From Corallium rubrum (lineage: Eukaryota; Cnidaria; Anthozoa; Scleralcyonacea; Coralliidae): 64,000 nucleotides of DNA. The stretch spans positions 6,619,471 through 6,683,470 of the forward strand of contig OZ036013.1 in assembly GCA_964035015.1 (NCBI GenBank). The letters run 5' to 3'. Below, piece by piece: positions 30,184-47,214 of this stretch; the stretch's first letter is position 1; the number at the start of each line of letters is the position of its first letter. The notes below the pieces were generated by a model. It was given only the letters and a program-made list of their open reading frames with translations. It was not told the DNA's origin and did not search any database. The position numbers and the translations under genes are program-made.

Positions 30184-31274
30184 AGGGACCGTTCATTTAT
30201 CGGAGGGGGGGGGGGGGGGGCGATGGGTGAGAAATTGCCAAACTTTCTTCTTTTTTTTCAGGTACCCCCCAAAGCAAAGTTCAAAAATTTGGTAGCCCCC
30301 CCGTTTTTATTTGACATAATTTCAGTGCCTTCCCCCCCCCCCCCAACCTTTCAAAATCCTGGCATTAATCTTAAAACTAACCCCACCCACCCTACCTATA
30401 AAACCTCAAAATTCAACCCCATTAACCCTAACCCTAACCTTAACCCTAAATATAACCTTCTTAACCCCAACCTTAATTCACACCCGACCCACACATTAAA
30501 CCAATTGTCACCTTAACCTTCTCCGTAATCTCAATCATAATTAAACACCTTAAACCTCAAATTATAAACCATTCTCCACGTACTACTTTTCACCAACACA
30601 ATACAGCAAGGATGGTAAGTCACAACCAGGATCTAAATACCTGAACCTTATGGTTTACTTTTACTTTTATTTTACATTTTACAAAACAACACAAAATAAT
30701 TCCAATTAAAGGCTTTTCTGAATGATTTTTCCTAATAAGAAATGTTTGTTTGTATAATAATGTTGATCATTATAAAATAAGGTGCCCTCTACACACGCTC
30801 TGATTGGCTGGGCTCCGTGCATTTATAAGAGAACATAGATCATGAATGGCGTAGAATGGCGTAGAATGGCGTCAGCTGGCCGGAAAAGCCCGCCAAATTC
30901 CTAAACTACCTCACTTTTAGTTTGATTTTTCCTCTTCTTATTTTATAAAACAAATAAAACATATTGCTCCAGTGCATATGTACTCTTATAAAGGTACGTT
31001 TGACGTGATTTGAACACGAAAGAAGTGTAAAGGCACTCGGCTATCGCCTCGTGCCTCTACTCAACTTCTTTCGTGTTCAAATGACGTCAAACGTGCCTTT
31101 ATAAGAGTACATATGCACGGAGCTTTATGTTTTATTTGTTAATCAAAGATTCTGATCCTCGTTTAATACAAAAACTTCATGCCCCCCCCCCTTAAGAACT
31201 TATAAATTATTTCATGGTCCCCCCAAAAGAAGTCCCATCCCCCCCCCCCCCCCCGATAAATAATGAACGGTCCC
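30184..31274. mobile_element. TIR element, ends AGGGACCGTTCATTTATCGG
   Basis: Inverted ends with adjoining poly-G and poly-C runs (30184-30220 and 31240-31274). The interior includes CCCTAA-like units at 30425-30450 and a nested palindromic MITE at 30972-31122 (GTACTCTTATAAAGGTACG.. / inverse, tip CTCGGCTATCGCCTCG). No transposase frame. Confidence 0.65.
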
Positions 31275-31332
31275 TAACCTGAATGTCAGGCCTTTACTTG
31301 TTCCAAATAAAGGCCTGGCATTCAGGTTATTT
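31272..31332. repeat. Short inverted repeat AACCTGAATG..
   Basis: AACCTGAATGTCAGGCCTTT and its inverse lie about 10 bp apart next to the right end of the 30184-31274 element. Confidence 0.6.
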
Positions 31333-31422
31333 CAGCCCGCAAGTTAAGCCCGCAGCGCTCATCGACTACGCGCAGGCTTGACAGTGGCTTGGGGATGACA
31401 ACGATTTAGAAATTATCAAATG

Positions 31423-31811
31423 GACCTTTTCGATAATTACGTCACGCTGCATGAAAACGAGGCTCCCAGGCCAAAGTTTCACAATTTTGATTATCATAGA
31501 ATAATGACGGAATTGCCATGATAATCAAAATTGTCCAAATCGCACAATTTTGATAGCAGAGAAGGACAACAAAGCTGTTGGATTGACAGTGATATTTATC
31601 GTTGATGCAGGTAAAACTGCGATTTCCGAAGCTTCCCGAGTTCACGTCAACTATCGTCGGCGGGGAATTGGCAAACGATTGGGCCAGGCTAGTGAACAAT
31701 ATGTTCAAGAGCATTTTCCTGAAGTCAAATTTGAAAGATTCACCGTTTCGTCTGAAACTTTGGCCTGGGAGCCTCGTTTTCATGAAGCGTGACGTAATTA
31801 TCGAAAAGGTC
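31423..31811 (+). mobile_element. TIR element carrying a GNAT acetyltransferase fragment
   Basis: Inverted ends of about 57 bp (GACCTTTTCGATAATTACGT.. at 31423; inverse ending 31811). Between them a plus-strand frame encodes KDNKAVGLTVIFIVDAGKT, AISEASRVHVNYRRRGIGK and RLGQASEQYVQEHFPEVKF. RRRGIGKRL is the Q/R-x-x-G-x-G/A acetyl-CoA loop of GNAT enzymes, and the flanking strand-helix pattern fits, most like NAT16/histidine acetyltransferase relatives. Only the central fold is present and the frame then reads into the right TIR, so it is a captured fragment. No clear target duplication. It ends 62 bp before the ALG1 start codon. Confidence 0.7.
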
Positions 31812-31873
31812 TAATTTGGAATATTAAAATAAAAACATGACCAGGGTATCAAAACATTGGCTTTGATTTGAAG

Positions 31874-32629
31874 ATGGAACTTTCAGTTTATGGCATATTC
31901 GTTGTTTCTTTTTTTGTCATTCTACTATGTGGATGGCTTTTAACCGCCAGACAAAGAAAGGCAGCAATCAAGAGAGTCTGTGTGATTGTTTTGGGTGATG
32001 TTGGTCGCAGTCCTCGTATGCAATACCATACACTGTCTTTTGCCAAAGAAGGCTTTCACGTTGACCTCGTCGGTTTTCCTAATTCTCCATTGATACAAGA
32101 ACTACAAGAGCACTCTTCAGTACGGCTTTTAGCACTGCGTGAAACTCCCAAAAAGCCAGCCTTTCTCCCACAAATAATTTATTACATTTTCAAGACCATA
32201 TTTCTGTTTATTCAACTGGTGTTGCTTGTTTTACTTAAGACATCAGTTCACTCACATGTGCTCATACAAAATCCACCAGCCATACCCACCATTGCTGCTG
32301 CTTGGTGCATTTGCTTGCTTCGTCGTAGTCAATTTATAATCGATTGGCATAATTACGGTTATAGCATACTCTCGTTGACTTTGGCAAAAAGGCACCCATT
32401 GGTAAAATTTTCTAAATTCTACGAGGGTGTTTTTGGTAGGAGAGCTGATCATAACATATGCGTTACTCGTGCTATGAAGAAAGATTTGATGGAAAGATGG
32501 GGAATTACTGCCACAACTTTGTACGATAGACCACCAGAGACTTTTTGTAGCATCGGTGTTAAATCAAGACATGAAATCTTCTTGAAACTGTCAGCGACTT
32601 ATGATGTTTTTAGACCAGCTGATCAACAG
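31874..32629 (+). CDS. ALG1: ALG1-like exon 1
   Basis: 252 codons from ATG at 31874; donor GTCAGG begins at 32630 after ADQQ. It contains the membrane anchor and the N-terminal Rossmann-like domain. No AG acceptor is needed before the ATG; the sequence just upstream is the GNAT-carrying TIR element. Confidence 0.93.
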
Positions 32630-35595
32630 GTCAGGTATTTAGAGAATGTAAAAAGGCAGAGTGCTGCGAAGGCAGTGTTTTGAATAGAGCAAAGTGAAAA
32701 GATGATAAACTGCTGAGAATAGTTTTCATAATGAAATAATAACATTTCGAGTGAAGCTCCTCATTAGTATTTCATTAGATAAACTATTTGATCTGATCAA
32801 ATTTGGTCTGTTGGGAAAATTTTACCAAATTTGGTCTGTCAGGAAAATTTGATCCAATTTGGTCTGTGGGAAAATTTGATCAAATTTGGTCTGTCAGGAA
32901 AATTTGTTTAAATTTGGTCTGTCAGGAAAATTTGATGAAATTTAGTCGCTGCCAGGAAAATTTTTATCAAATTTGGTCTGACAGGAAAATTTGATCAAAT
33001 TTGGTCTGTCAGGATAAACTTGATCAAATTTGGTCTGTCAAGAAAATTTTTTATCAAATTTGGTCTGTCAGGAAAATTGTTATCAAATTTGGTCTGACAG
33101 GAAAATTTGATCAACTTTGGCCTGTCAGGAAAATTTGATCAAATTTGGTCTGTCAGGAAAATTTGATCAAATTTGGTCTGTCAGGAAAATTTGATCAAAT
33201 TTGGTCTGTCAGGAAAATTTGATCAAATTTGGTCTGTCAGGAAAATTTGATCAAATTTGGTCTGTCAGGAAAATTTGATCAAATTTGGTCTGTCAGGAAA
33301 ATTTGATCAAATTTGGTCTGTCAGGAAAATTTGATCAAATTTGGTCTGTCAGGAAAATTTGATCAAATTTGGTCTGTCAGGAAAATTTGATCAAATTTGG
33401 TCTGTCAGGAAAATTTGAGCAAATTTGGTCTGTCAGGAAAATTTGATCAAATTCGGTCTGTCAGGAAAATTTGATCAAATTTGGTCTGTCAGGAAAATTT
33501 GATCAAATTTGGTCTGTCAGGAAAATTTGATCAAATCTGGTCTGTCAGGAAAATTTGATCAAATTTAGTCTGTCAGGAAAATTTGATCAAGTTTGGTCTG
33601 TCAGGAAAATTTGATCAAATTTGGTCTGTCAGGAAAATTTGATCAAATTCGGTCTGTCAGGAAAATTTGATCAAATTTGGTCTGTCAAGAAAATTTTTAT
33701 CAAATTTGGTCTGTCAGGAAAATTTGATGAAATTTGGTCTGTTGGAAAAATTTCATCAAATTTGCTCGTCAAGAAAATTTGATCAGATTTGGTCTGTCAG
33801 GAAAATTTCATCAAATTTGGTATGTCCGGAAAATTTGATCAAATTTGGTCTGTCAGGAAAATTTGATCAAATTTGGTCTGTCAGGAAAATTTGATCAAAT
33901 TCGGTCTGTCAGGAAAATTTGATCAAATTTGGTCTGTCAAGAAAATTTTTATCAAATTTGGTCTGTCAGGAAAATTTGATCAAATTTGGTCTGTCAAGAA
34001 AATTTTTTATCAAATTTGGTCGGTCAGGAAAATTTGATCAAATTTGGTCTGTCAGGAAAATTTGATCAAATTCAGTCTGTCAGGAAAATTTGATCAAATT
34101 TGGTCTGTCAGGAAAATTTGATCAAATTTGGTCTGTCAGGAAAATTTGATCAAATCTGGTCTGTCAGGAAAATTTGATCAAATTTAGTCTGTCAGGAAAA
34201 TTTGATCAAATTTGGTCTGTCAGGAAAATTTGATCAAATTTGGTCTGTCAGGAAAATTTGATCAAATTCGGTCTGTCAGGAAAATTTGATCAAACTTGGT
34301 CTGTCTCATGTGAGTATAGTTGTAGTTGATCTCTTCTGTGCTTCGAGGATTTTTCGCCGGGTTCTCCCATTTTCCTCCCTCCATAAAATCAACACCTAAC
34401 ATCTTAAGGCTAGTTCCCATTCAGGAAAATCTTCCTCAGGACCGGAACGGACAGGAACGTTTTCGTTGTCTTGTGAGCTCTCGGTCGGAACTAATGACTT
34501 TAACACAAAAGAAACTTTCCTGTCCGTTCCTATCCTGCGGAAAATTTTCCTGAGTGGAAACTAGCCTTAATAGCTGTGATCCGTGGTCTGAACTGTGTCG
34601 TATGGCAGCTGGCGCCTTTGATATGCCTCGACACGGCCACGTTGATCTGCGCATAGTCAATCGAGATATGGTCTGGAAACTCGGCAAACTTCAAAGCGCC
34701 TATAATGAGCTGGGATTTTATGTTGAACCGTACCTTACACCGTGCAGAACCTTTGTTTTAGGTTTATTAATATTTAAATAGCACGGTTGAGTGATTGAAC
34801 TGAAACGTTGCTATTGGACAATTCGTTCATTATACTAAAATACAATGTGTTCAGTGATCTGCACCGTGCACAAAAATGCATAAAGGCGAACAAAAAGATA
34901 GCTCAAAGACTTTAGCTGAGTTTCCAGACCATATCTCGATTGACTATGATCTGCGTCCTTCGCAATTCAGCCGCTGGCTGCATGTAAGGATGATTAACCC
35001 CAGTCCTTTATCCTTTAAAACGCCAGATGATTTTGCTGGCCAAATAGAGGACCCTCAGATATCCTAGGTTGCAAAGTGATTATCCGATTTCTTCCCAAAC
35101 AGACCAGAGTAATTATGATTGATGATCTAAAAATTTCACAGGAAAATTTTACTTTGAAATATTTCAGAGCGCCTCGGAGACACGCTTTTCGATGTTAATC
35201 GACAAGAAAGCCACTATGAAGCCAGACCGCCCTGCTCTGATCGTAAGCAGTACTAGCTGGACGGAAGATGAAGATTTTTCCATCCTTTTAAAAGCTCTGG
35301 AACTGTACGACCTTCAATCTGTCAAGAAAACAGGCCCGAAGCTACCTCAAATTGTGTGCGTCATCACTGGAAAAGGACCGTTGAAGAAACACTATCAAAA
35401 AGTGATGGAAACGATGGTTTTGAAAAATGTTCATATATGTACGCCTTGGCTGGACTCTGGTGATTACCCAAAGCTGATTGGTTCTGCTGATCTCGGTATC
35501 TGTTTGCATACGTCATCATCTGGTTTGGATTTGCCAATGAAAGTAGTCGATATGTTTGGATGTGGTGTGCCAGTCTGTGCCGTTGGTTTCTCGTG
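31874..35595 (+). CDS. ALG1: ALG1-like beta-1,4-mannosyltransferase, last exon(s) not found
   Basis: Two exons (31874-32629, 35168-35595) join in phase 0 to give ~394 residues. ALG1 adds the first mannose, from GDP-Man, to chitobiosyl-diphosphodolichol on the cytosolic face of the ER, a step of N-glycan precursor synthesis. Seen: an N-terminal membrane anchor (about residues 7-23), [12 protein letters not shown] (about 40-51), a second hydrophobic stretch (about 93-115), IDWHNYGYS (about 156-164), [25 protein letters not shown] (about 279), CTPWL and [20 protein letters not shown] (about 363-383). All follow human ALG1 (464 aa) in order. The final ~65 residues, expected to start CLHELVK-like, were not seen in 35596-38000; they may be in the 200-N gap or lost. 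The ATG at 31874 gives the expected signal-anchor start. Confidence 0.93.
32780..34305. repeat. 28-bp satellite in ALG1 intron 1
   Basis: Unit TTTGGTCTGTCAGGAAAATT plus TGATCAAA, about 54 copies. Each junction forms the perfect 16-bp palindrome AAATTTGATCAAATTT. Central units are nearly identical; the edges are more diverged. Confidence 0.97.
34404..34570. mobile_element. TTAA-flanked MITE
   Basis: Inverted ends GGCTAGTTYCCAYTCAGGAA directly flanked by TTAA at 34404-34407 and 34567-34570. TTAA duplications are typical of piggyBac and Kolobok families. Internal inverted CGGAACGGACAGGAA blocks extend the arms. Confidence 0.75.
34652..34948 (+). mobile_element. CATAGTCAATCG-TIR MITE, copy C (ALG1 intron)
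   Basis: Perfect 7-bp duplications ATCTGCG at 34645-34651 and 34949-34955. The body is closely similar to copies B and D. It lies 220 bp before ALG1 exon 2. Confidence 0.92.
35168..35595 (+). CDS. ALG1: ALG1-like exon 2
   Basis: Acceptor ATATTTCAG ends at 35167 and donor GTGAGTGC begins at 35596. 428 bp encode [10 protein letters not shown]..., the STSWTEDED motif, [14 protein letters not shown] and [17 protein letters not shown]. The exon ends on a split TG- codon, as expected before the conserved Cys-Leu. Confidence 0.93.
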
Positions 35596-35647
35596 GTGAG
35601 TGCATAGTCAACAACAGCAAAGACAACATACAATCCCGAATGAAGAC

Positions 35648-35960
35648 ACTAAGGACCTGTTTATATGATCCCGGTATACCGGGATGTCCCGGTTGCTCAT
35701 GATAAATGTCCGTCCGGGTCAAAAAGCGCGGGAATTTAAGAAAATGGAGCAAAAAAGCAAAAGCTCACCCTAATTCTACTATGTTAGAAGTTATTTCACT
35801 TTTATCAAGTGTTTTGTCTCTAGACCTGACCGTTTGGACGAAATTCTGACTATAATATTCAGTTACAAGCATTGCAGTTCAGTAAACTTCATCCCGGTTT
35901 ACCGGGATATTACGTTTGTATGGACAAACATTTGTCCCGCTGCGAGAAGTCCCGGTCTTC
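35648..35960. repeat. Probable TE ends with CCCGGTATACCGGG
   Basis: GATCCCGGTATACCGGGATG at about 35667 and CATCCCGGTTTACCGGGATA at about 35889 look like terminal parts of a dispersed element. No ALG1 exon was seen here. Confidence 0.4.
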
Positions 35961-36284
35961 AAACACGTTGGGTCTCTTTTTCGACTAGCTTTTCTAGTCA
36001 AAAATATTCTATAGTCAAGAAATCTATTTTGCTCCCTGGAAATTATTCTTTTCGGATTCCTTCTTTGGTTTCTTTCGTCATCGTTTGAGATATCTTTCAG
36101 ATCTTTTTAGTTTCTTTTGGAAAACATTTTCTTTGGTTTCTATTTCGTTAATTCAACTTCGGAAAGAGTGGTGACCCCATTCTTGTATAATTCTAATTTC
36201 GGGGATAGTATAGTGTTTTCAGCATGAAGTTGGTAAACTTTCGTTTTATTTTTGTGTACAAGCTGTCGTAAGTAAAACTCTGAG

Positions 36285-36365
36285 CTACAGACGAACCAGA
36301 ACCCACTTCCTACAACCTTCCGGGTACTAGTGGGATGCTGTAACCATTGAGCCACCAGATCTCTC
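36285..36365 (-). mobile_element. Decayed tRNA-like SINE head
   Basis: The minus strand reads CTGGTGGCTCAATGGTTACA (box A-like), then GGAAGTGGGTTCTGGTTCG (weak box B). Probably another tRNA-derived SINE. Confidence 0.4.
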
Positions 36366-36449
36366 AGATAGCGGATCCGGAGGTTGTTTATGATATTTAT
36401 ACCTGTGAACGAGTCAGTTGTCACAAGTACACATGTTTTCTGAGTTTAA

Positions 36450-36945
36450 AGTGCATATGCACCAAAATTTCACCCCAGTTTTTTATGATTGCATTTGAAA
36501 GAACACTTAAAATGAAAAGTAACATCTCTTGTAGAATTTTGCTTCATTCTTGACATATTCAGGTTTGTTTGATATGCAAATGTCACACTTTATATGACAT
36601 CACACTGTATAATGACTTTTTAGCTAAAAGTATGATTTTCTTTGAGAGTACTTATCAAATTTTCACTTACATGTATGTAGCAATGACTGTCACTAAACGT
36701 GCGTAGTTGTGTGTAAAATATTTGGACCATCCTAAAATTGATGCTCTTTCAAAAAGTCATTATGCAGTGTGATGTCATAAGTAGGTCATTTAATATCAAA
36801 CAAACCTGTATATCTCAAGAATGAAGCAAGGAAACGAAATTCTACGAAAGATGTTGCTTTGTTCATCTTAAGTGCTTTTTCTTTTTCAAATGCAATCATA
36901 AAAAACTGGGGCGAAATTTCGATGCATATCATAGGCACTGTCCTT
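36450..36945. mobile_element. Foldback element with ~170-bp arms
   Basis: Left arm about 36450-36625 and right arm about 36765-36935 are inverted (TTTTATGATTGCATTTGAAA / inverse). The loop has no coding sequence. Confidence 0.75.
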
Positions 36946-37051
36946 ACGACACCTTACGACGGCAATCTGTAGTATTGAATAGTAGTATTGAATACCTAAA
37001 GTATGTTTTTCGAGCATCCAAGCAATAACGTTGTATGTGTAGAACTTAGGA

Positions 37052-37594
37052 TTACAAGTCTAAACTTTTTAAATTAGATTCGGAAAGTCCAGAAACCGAA
37101 ATATTTAATACATCGCCAAGGAAGATATTAAAGTTGTTTAACCAAATTCGATCAACGTTTGGTGGACGATAACACGAACATAACAGAAAAGTGATGTTTG
37201 AAGCTGTTGTTACCTCAGCTGAGACTACCTCTAGGTCATAATTATGTTGTACTTCTCGTACAGATTTAAATGAGTCCGTCTTTATAGCTAGTAATACTCC
37301 ACCACCTCGAGTTTCGCGATCTTTTCTGAAAATAGTGTAGCCCGAGTGAAGAATTTCCAAGTCTTCGATGTTTTTACTCAGCCAGGTTTCATTAACGCAA
37401 ATAATATCACTATCTTCACAATAAACCAAATTCTGGAAGCGTTCAATGTTGCACACTGTTTGGTTGTTGATATTTACCTTGTCTAAACTCATCAGGCTTC
37501 GGGCGTTCAGAGCAATACATTTTAATGTTCCATTTTCCCGAGACAATATTGTACGCCCAGCAGTTCCTGGTCCAGGGTTAGTTTCAACGTCGCC
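37052..37594 (-). pseudogene. Non-LTR retrotransposon ORF2: 2A-like motif plus partial APE endonuclease
   Basis: The minus-strand frame reads GDVETNPGP (37594-37568), GTAGRTI, then an apurinic-like endonuclease: LKCIALNARSL, DIICVNETWLS, GYTIFRKDRETRGGGVLLAI and LLCSCYRPPNVD. These are the N-terminal and middle motifs of CR1/L2-type endonucleases. The frame stops after LSESNLKSLDL; the D-N/SDH part and the whole reverse transcriptase are absent. D-V-E-x-N-P-G-P is the consensus of 2A ribosome-skipping peptides, known at the ORF2 N-terminus of some APE-type retrotransposons. A TGA three codons before GDV interrupts the preceding hydrophobic frame. Confidence 0.75.
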
Positions 37595-37600
37595 CGATGA

Positions 37601-37966
37601 TCAAATTACGATGACTGAGTAAGATGCGTAAAGAAAAAAACGGCATCCAATGGCAAATTTTAGTGAATTCGCTAACGGTCGTTGTTTGACCGTTAGCCGA
37701 CGAGCACGACCGTTAATTCCGTTAAGACTTGTTTTTGCAATTGCAGCTTCTCTACTTTCGTACAACAGCTTGTGTTCCACTAAACTTGTTAAAATCTTGC
37801 TTTTCCATTGACTTATTCCGTAAATTAGTAATAAAAGGTAAAGAAAAAGTAACAATTTCGGGGAGTTCGAAGTTTGCGACCAATTTTTGTACAAAAAGGT
37901 AAAGAAAAAGTAACAATTTCCGGGAGCTCGAAGTTTTATGACCACTCGCCATGATGGCGCAAGCAA
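37601..37966 (-). pseudogene. Hydrophobic leader frame upstream of the 2A-like motif
   Basis: An open minus-strand frame in phase with GDVETNPGP ends FFLYASYSVIVI-stop, two codons before it. It contains a hydrophobic run (LLLFLYLLLLIYG) and an internal ~75-bp duplication (GGTAAAGAAAAAGTAACAAT at about 37836 and 37896). It may be the start of ORF2 upstream of 2A, broken by one nonsense change, or untranslated leader. Confidence 0.35.
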
Positions 37967-38000
37967 ATTTTAGTGTTACCAGTAACTTTTTAAATGTTCA

Positions 38001-38200
38001 NNNNNNNNNNNNNNNNNNNNNNNNNNNNNNNNNNNNNNNNNNNNNNNNNNNNNNNNNNNNNNNNNNNNNNNNNNNNNNNNNNNNNNNNNNNNNNNNNNNN
38101 NNNNNNNNNNNNNNNNNNNNNNNNNNNNNNNNNNNNNNNNNNNNNNNNNNNNNNNNNNNNNNNNNNNNNNNNNNNNNNNNNNNNNNNNNNNNNNNNNNNN
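38001..38200. other. Assembly gap (200 N)
   Basis: Exactly 200 N, so the true length is unknown. The 37 bases before it (CAAATTTTAGTGTTACCAGT..) match the inner arm of the foldback family at 5415-7060, so a foldback copy probably caused the gap. Confidence 0.95.
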
Positions 38201-38575
38201 TGAAACGTGAAAAATTATGCGGTCGGACCTCTGGGAAGATAGTGGCATGAGTGATGATGTTCTAAATTAAGAATTCGTCTCTGATTGGTTGATAGTTATC
38301 CCATGGTTATCCAACTCTCGGATCGGGTAATCCCTACTGCTCTATACTGAGATTTAACAATTAGTCTTTCTAAACAACAAAGCGGCAAATTTTAACCGCT
38401 GAAAAACTGAAATATGGTGAAAAGACCGACGACTTTCCATTTTTTAGAAAAAAAGCCAGAAATAAGCCAAAAAATAGTTATAAGCCAAATGAAATTTTTC
38501 CAAGCCAAACCTTGTAAAAACAAGCCAAATTAGAGAAATCTGGCTTAAAAAAGCCAAACTGGCAACCCTGCTGCC

Positions 38576-39658
38576 GAACTCTTAAACGTATTTTCGGTGT
38601 CGTTTAACAGGGGTTGATGATCGGTCATTGCTTTACCGTTTTCATTTCCTTCAGAATCTGAATCACAGATTAGGTTTAATTGTTCCAGTGCGTCGACCGC
38701 GAGATGCGTATCATTTGTGTTTGCGATAGTTCTATCAGACCCATTGTTTACGGAAGGTGCACTAGCTGGGACGTCGGTTGTCATCAGATTCTTTTGTCCT
38801 TTCCTGATTCTTTGATGATCTTGTTCTTCTTCGATCACCGTCTTTTTTTGAATTTGCATATTTCTGTTCGAGTTTTATTTGGTTTTCTCTCAATAAACCG
38901 ACTTCTAGCTTGCAATCTTCATAATTCGTCCGTAAAATCTGGTAATCTGTTTTATAACGGCTTTTGATAGAAGCAACCTCCGATTGCAATGCGGCAATAT
39001 TTGATTCCTTTTCCAGGAGACGTTGTTTGAGGTGCACAATCTCTGTGGACATATCAGCGAGTGACTGTTGATAGTTCTCTTTGGCCTCACATAATTTTAG
39101 ATCCATTTCCTCGAGCATTGCCTGGATATTTGTTGTTAATGTTAACCGCTCCGCCGTCGCTTGACTGCTTTCGCATAAGGATGCCGATAGAGAAGACAAG
39201 ACATTTCCAGCGCCCCTTTGACTTTGTTTTTGAAAAACCTCGACTAAATCATCTGTCAGCTCTCCCCGACTTCCATACTTCGCCAGAACAATAATGTCAG
39301 AAGCGAGCTTCATAGCCGCTGTTTTCCCACCAGTGCGAGTTATTCTTCGGCACAGTTTTTCTTTTGGACATTCTGGCCACTTGGCAACGCAATAAGCCAA
39401 CATATTATCGCGTAGATTGTTAAGCATGTTAACACTGTCCTTAGCCATCTTTTTAATTACTGCTTCACTTGATGTAGTGGCCAATTCTCTTATCAGTTCG
39501 TTTATGAATTTCACTGTCTCTTCGTGTTCAGTTTCAATAATCGAACCACGAGTAGCACTTTCCGAATCACTGGCTATTAAATTTGACAATAATTCGGGTA
39601 GATTACGACTATTATCTCTTGTACATGCGGAGCCATGGTTTGCATGACCATCCTCCAT
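38576..39658 (-). pseudogene. Coiled-coil ORF, probable ORF1 of the same retrotransposon
   Basis: 298 codons from ATG at 39658 (MEDGHANHGSACTRDNSRNL) to 38762, continuing in another frame to about 38576 past an A7 run near 38848, where a one-base slip is likely. The middle is helical and basic (RRITRTGGKTAAMKLASDI); residues ~185-275 form heptads (LKQRLLEKESNIAALQSEVA) of a coiled coil; the rest is acidic and serine-rich. Coiled-coil ORF1 proteins are usual in LINEs, and position and strand fit the ORF2 remnant. It could instead be an unrelated single-exon gene; no conserved domain was recognised. Confidence 0.5.
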
Positions 39659-39669
39659 GACTGAAAACG

Positions 39670-40018
<349 letters not shown>

Positions 40019-40027
40019 GCTACCTAC

Positions 40028-46335
<6,308 letters not shown>

Positions 46336-46449
46336 CTAAACATATACAAAAATATATTTTAATTTTTTTGCAAGGTACAGTCGGTAGAATTATCAGGACA
46401 CAAGTGACGTACAGAAGCCAGTATCACAGCTACCCCTATTTTAACTCAA

Positions 46450-46755
46450 AAATCAGGCCAAGCACTTTAGTGTGATATGAAGTGTCATGAAAACAGTTCC
46501 CGTATGATTTGCATACTAAAGTTGATTGTCTTTCTTTTCTGAGTTAACTAGATGTCAAAGTATCAGAAAATAATGGGGTTCATATTTTCAACCTCTCGAC
46601 ATACAGGGGGGTCGAGGGGTTGGAAAATTTGAACTGTATTTTCTGATAGTTTGACACCTAGTCAACTCAAAACAGAAACAAAAATCAACTTCAGCATGTA
46701 AATCCTACAAGAGATGTTTTCATGACACCTCATATCACACTATAAGGGCTGGCAC
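46450..46755. mobile_element. Foldback element with ~130-bp arms
   Basis: Left arm about 46450-46595 and right arm about 46618-46750 are inverted (GTGTGATATGAAGTGTCATG / inverse), centre CATACAGGGGGGTCG. Confidence 0.75.
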
Positions 46756-46954
46756 TGCAGGGTCGCTAGATTACCGTCACGTAAAGTCATATTTGAACAT
46801 TGATCAATCGAGGATTGAGACGAGCAACGAAAAGCTTAATAATTGTGGCGGTACTGTAGTATTCAGGAACGTTTGCCTCTCGTTTTTGATGAATAAACTG
46901 ATTGATGTTGTTGCTGGTATATAAAACGGGTGTGGCTTGAAAACAAAGCTATCT

Positions 46955-47086
46955 TTATGCCTGTTGTTGAACTTTATAATTGATCCCTTCAAGATCTCCT
47001 TTACGCATCCGATCTAGAAGTTGTGCTTCGTCTGATATGTAGATCTTGGTCGCCCCCACAAGACCATGCACGCTTGTCTTCTTCAT
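46955..47086 (-). CDS. Unrecognised 43-codon ORF
   Basis: ATG at 47086 reads MKKTSVHGLVGATKIYISDE, then AQLLDRMRKGDLEGINYKV and QQQA-stop. Its composition looks protein-like, and a second frame continues after the stop with more protein-like residues (KPHPFYIPATTS). It could be an exon or a decayed element fragment. It does not resemble the missing NEK N-lobe. Function unknown. Confidence 0.25.
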   Translation of the reverse strand: MKKTSVHGLVGATKIYISDEAQLLDRMRKGDLEGINYKVQQQA

Positions 47087-47214
47087 TGCACTCTTAGAAG
47101 TAGAATTCGCGATTGAAAAAAGCTAAAAAATCTTTTTTCTAAAACGTTTTGCAGAGTAGATTTGTACCTTTTGTTCCCAGCAAAAATGTGTGAAGTTTCA
47201 GTAACGTCAAAAAG

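Noticed and set aside
23210-34305. CRISPR-like arrays from the regular satellites
   Set aside because: Units are contiguous with no unique spacers, and the genome is eukaryotic.
36219-36250. TTTTCAG-CATGAAGTTGG as the missing ALG1 exon
   Set aside because: Superficially like the HELVK start, but the frame needed gives no ALG1-like continuation.
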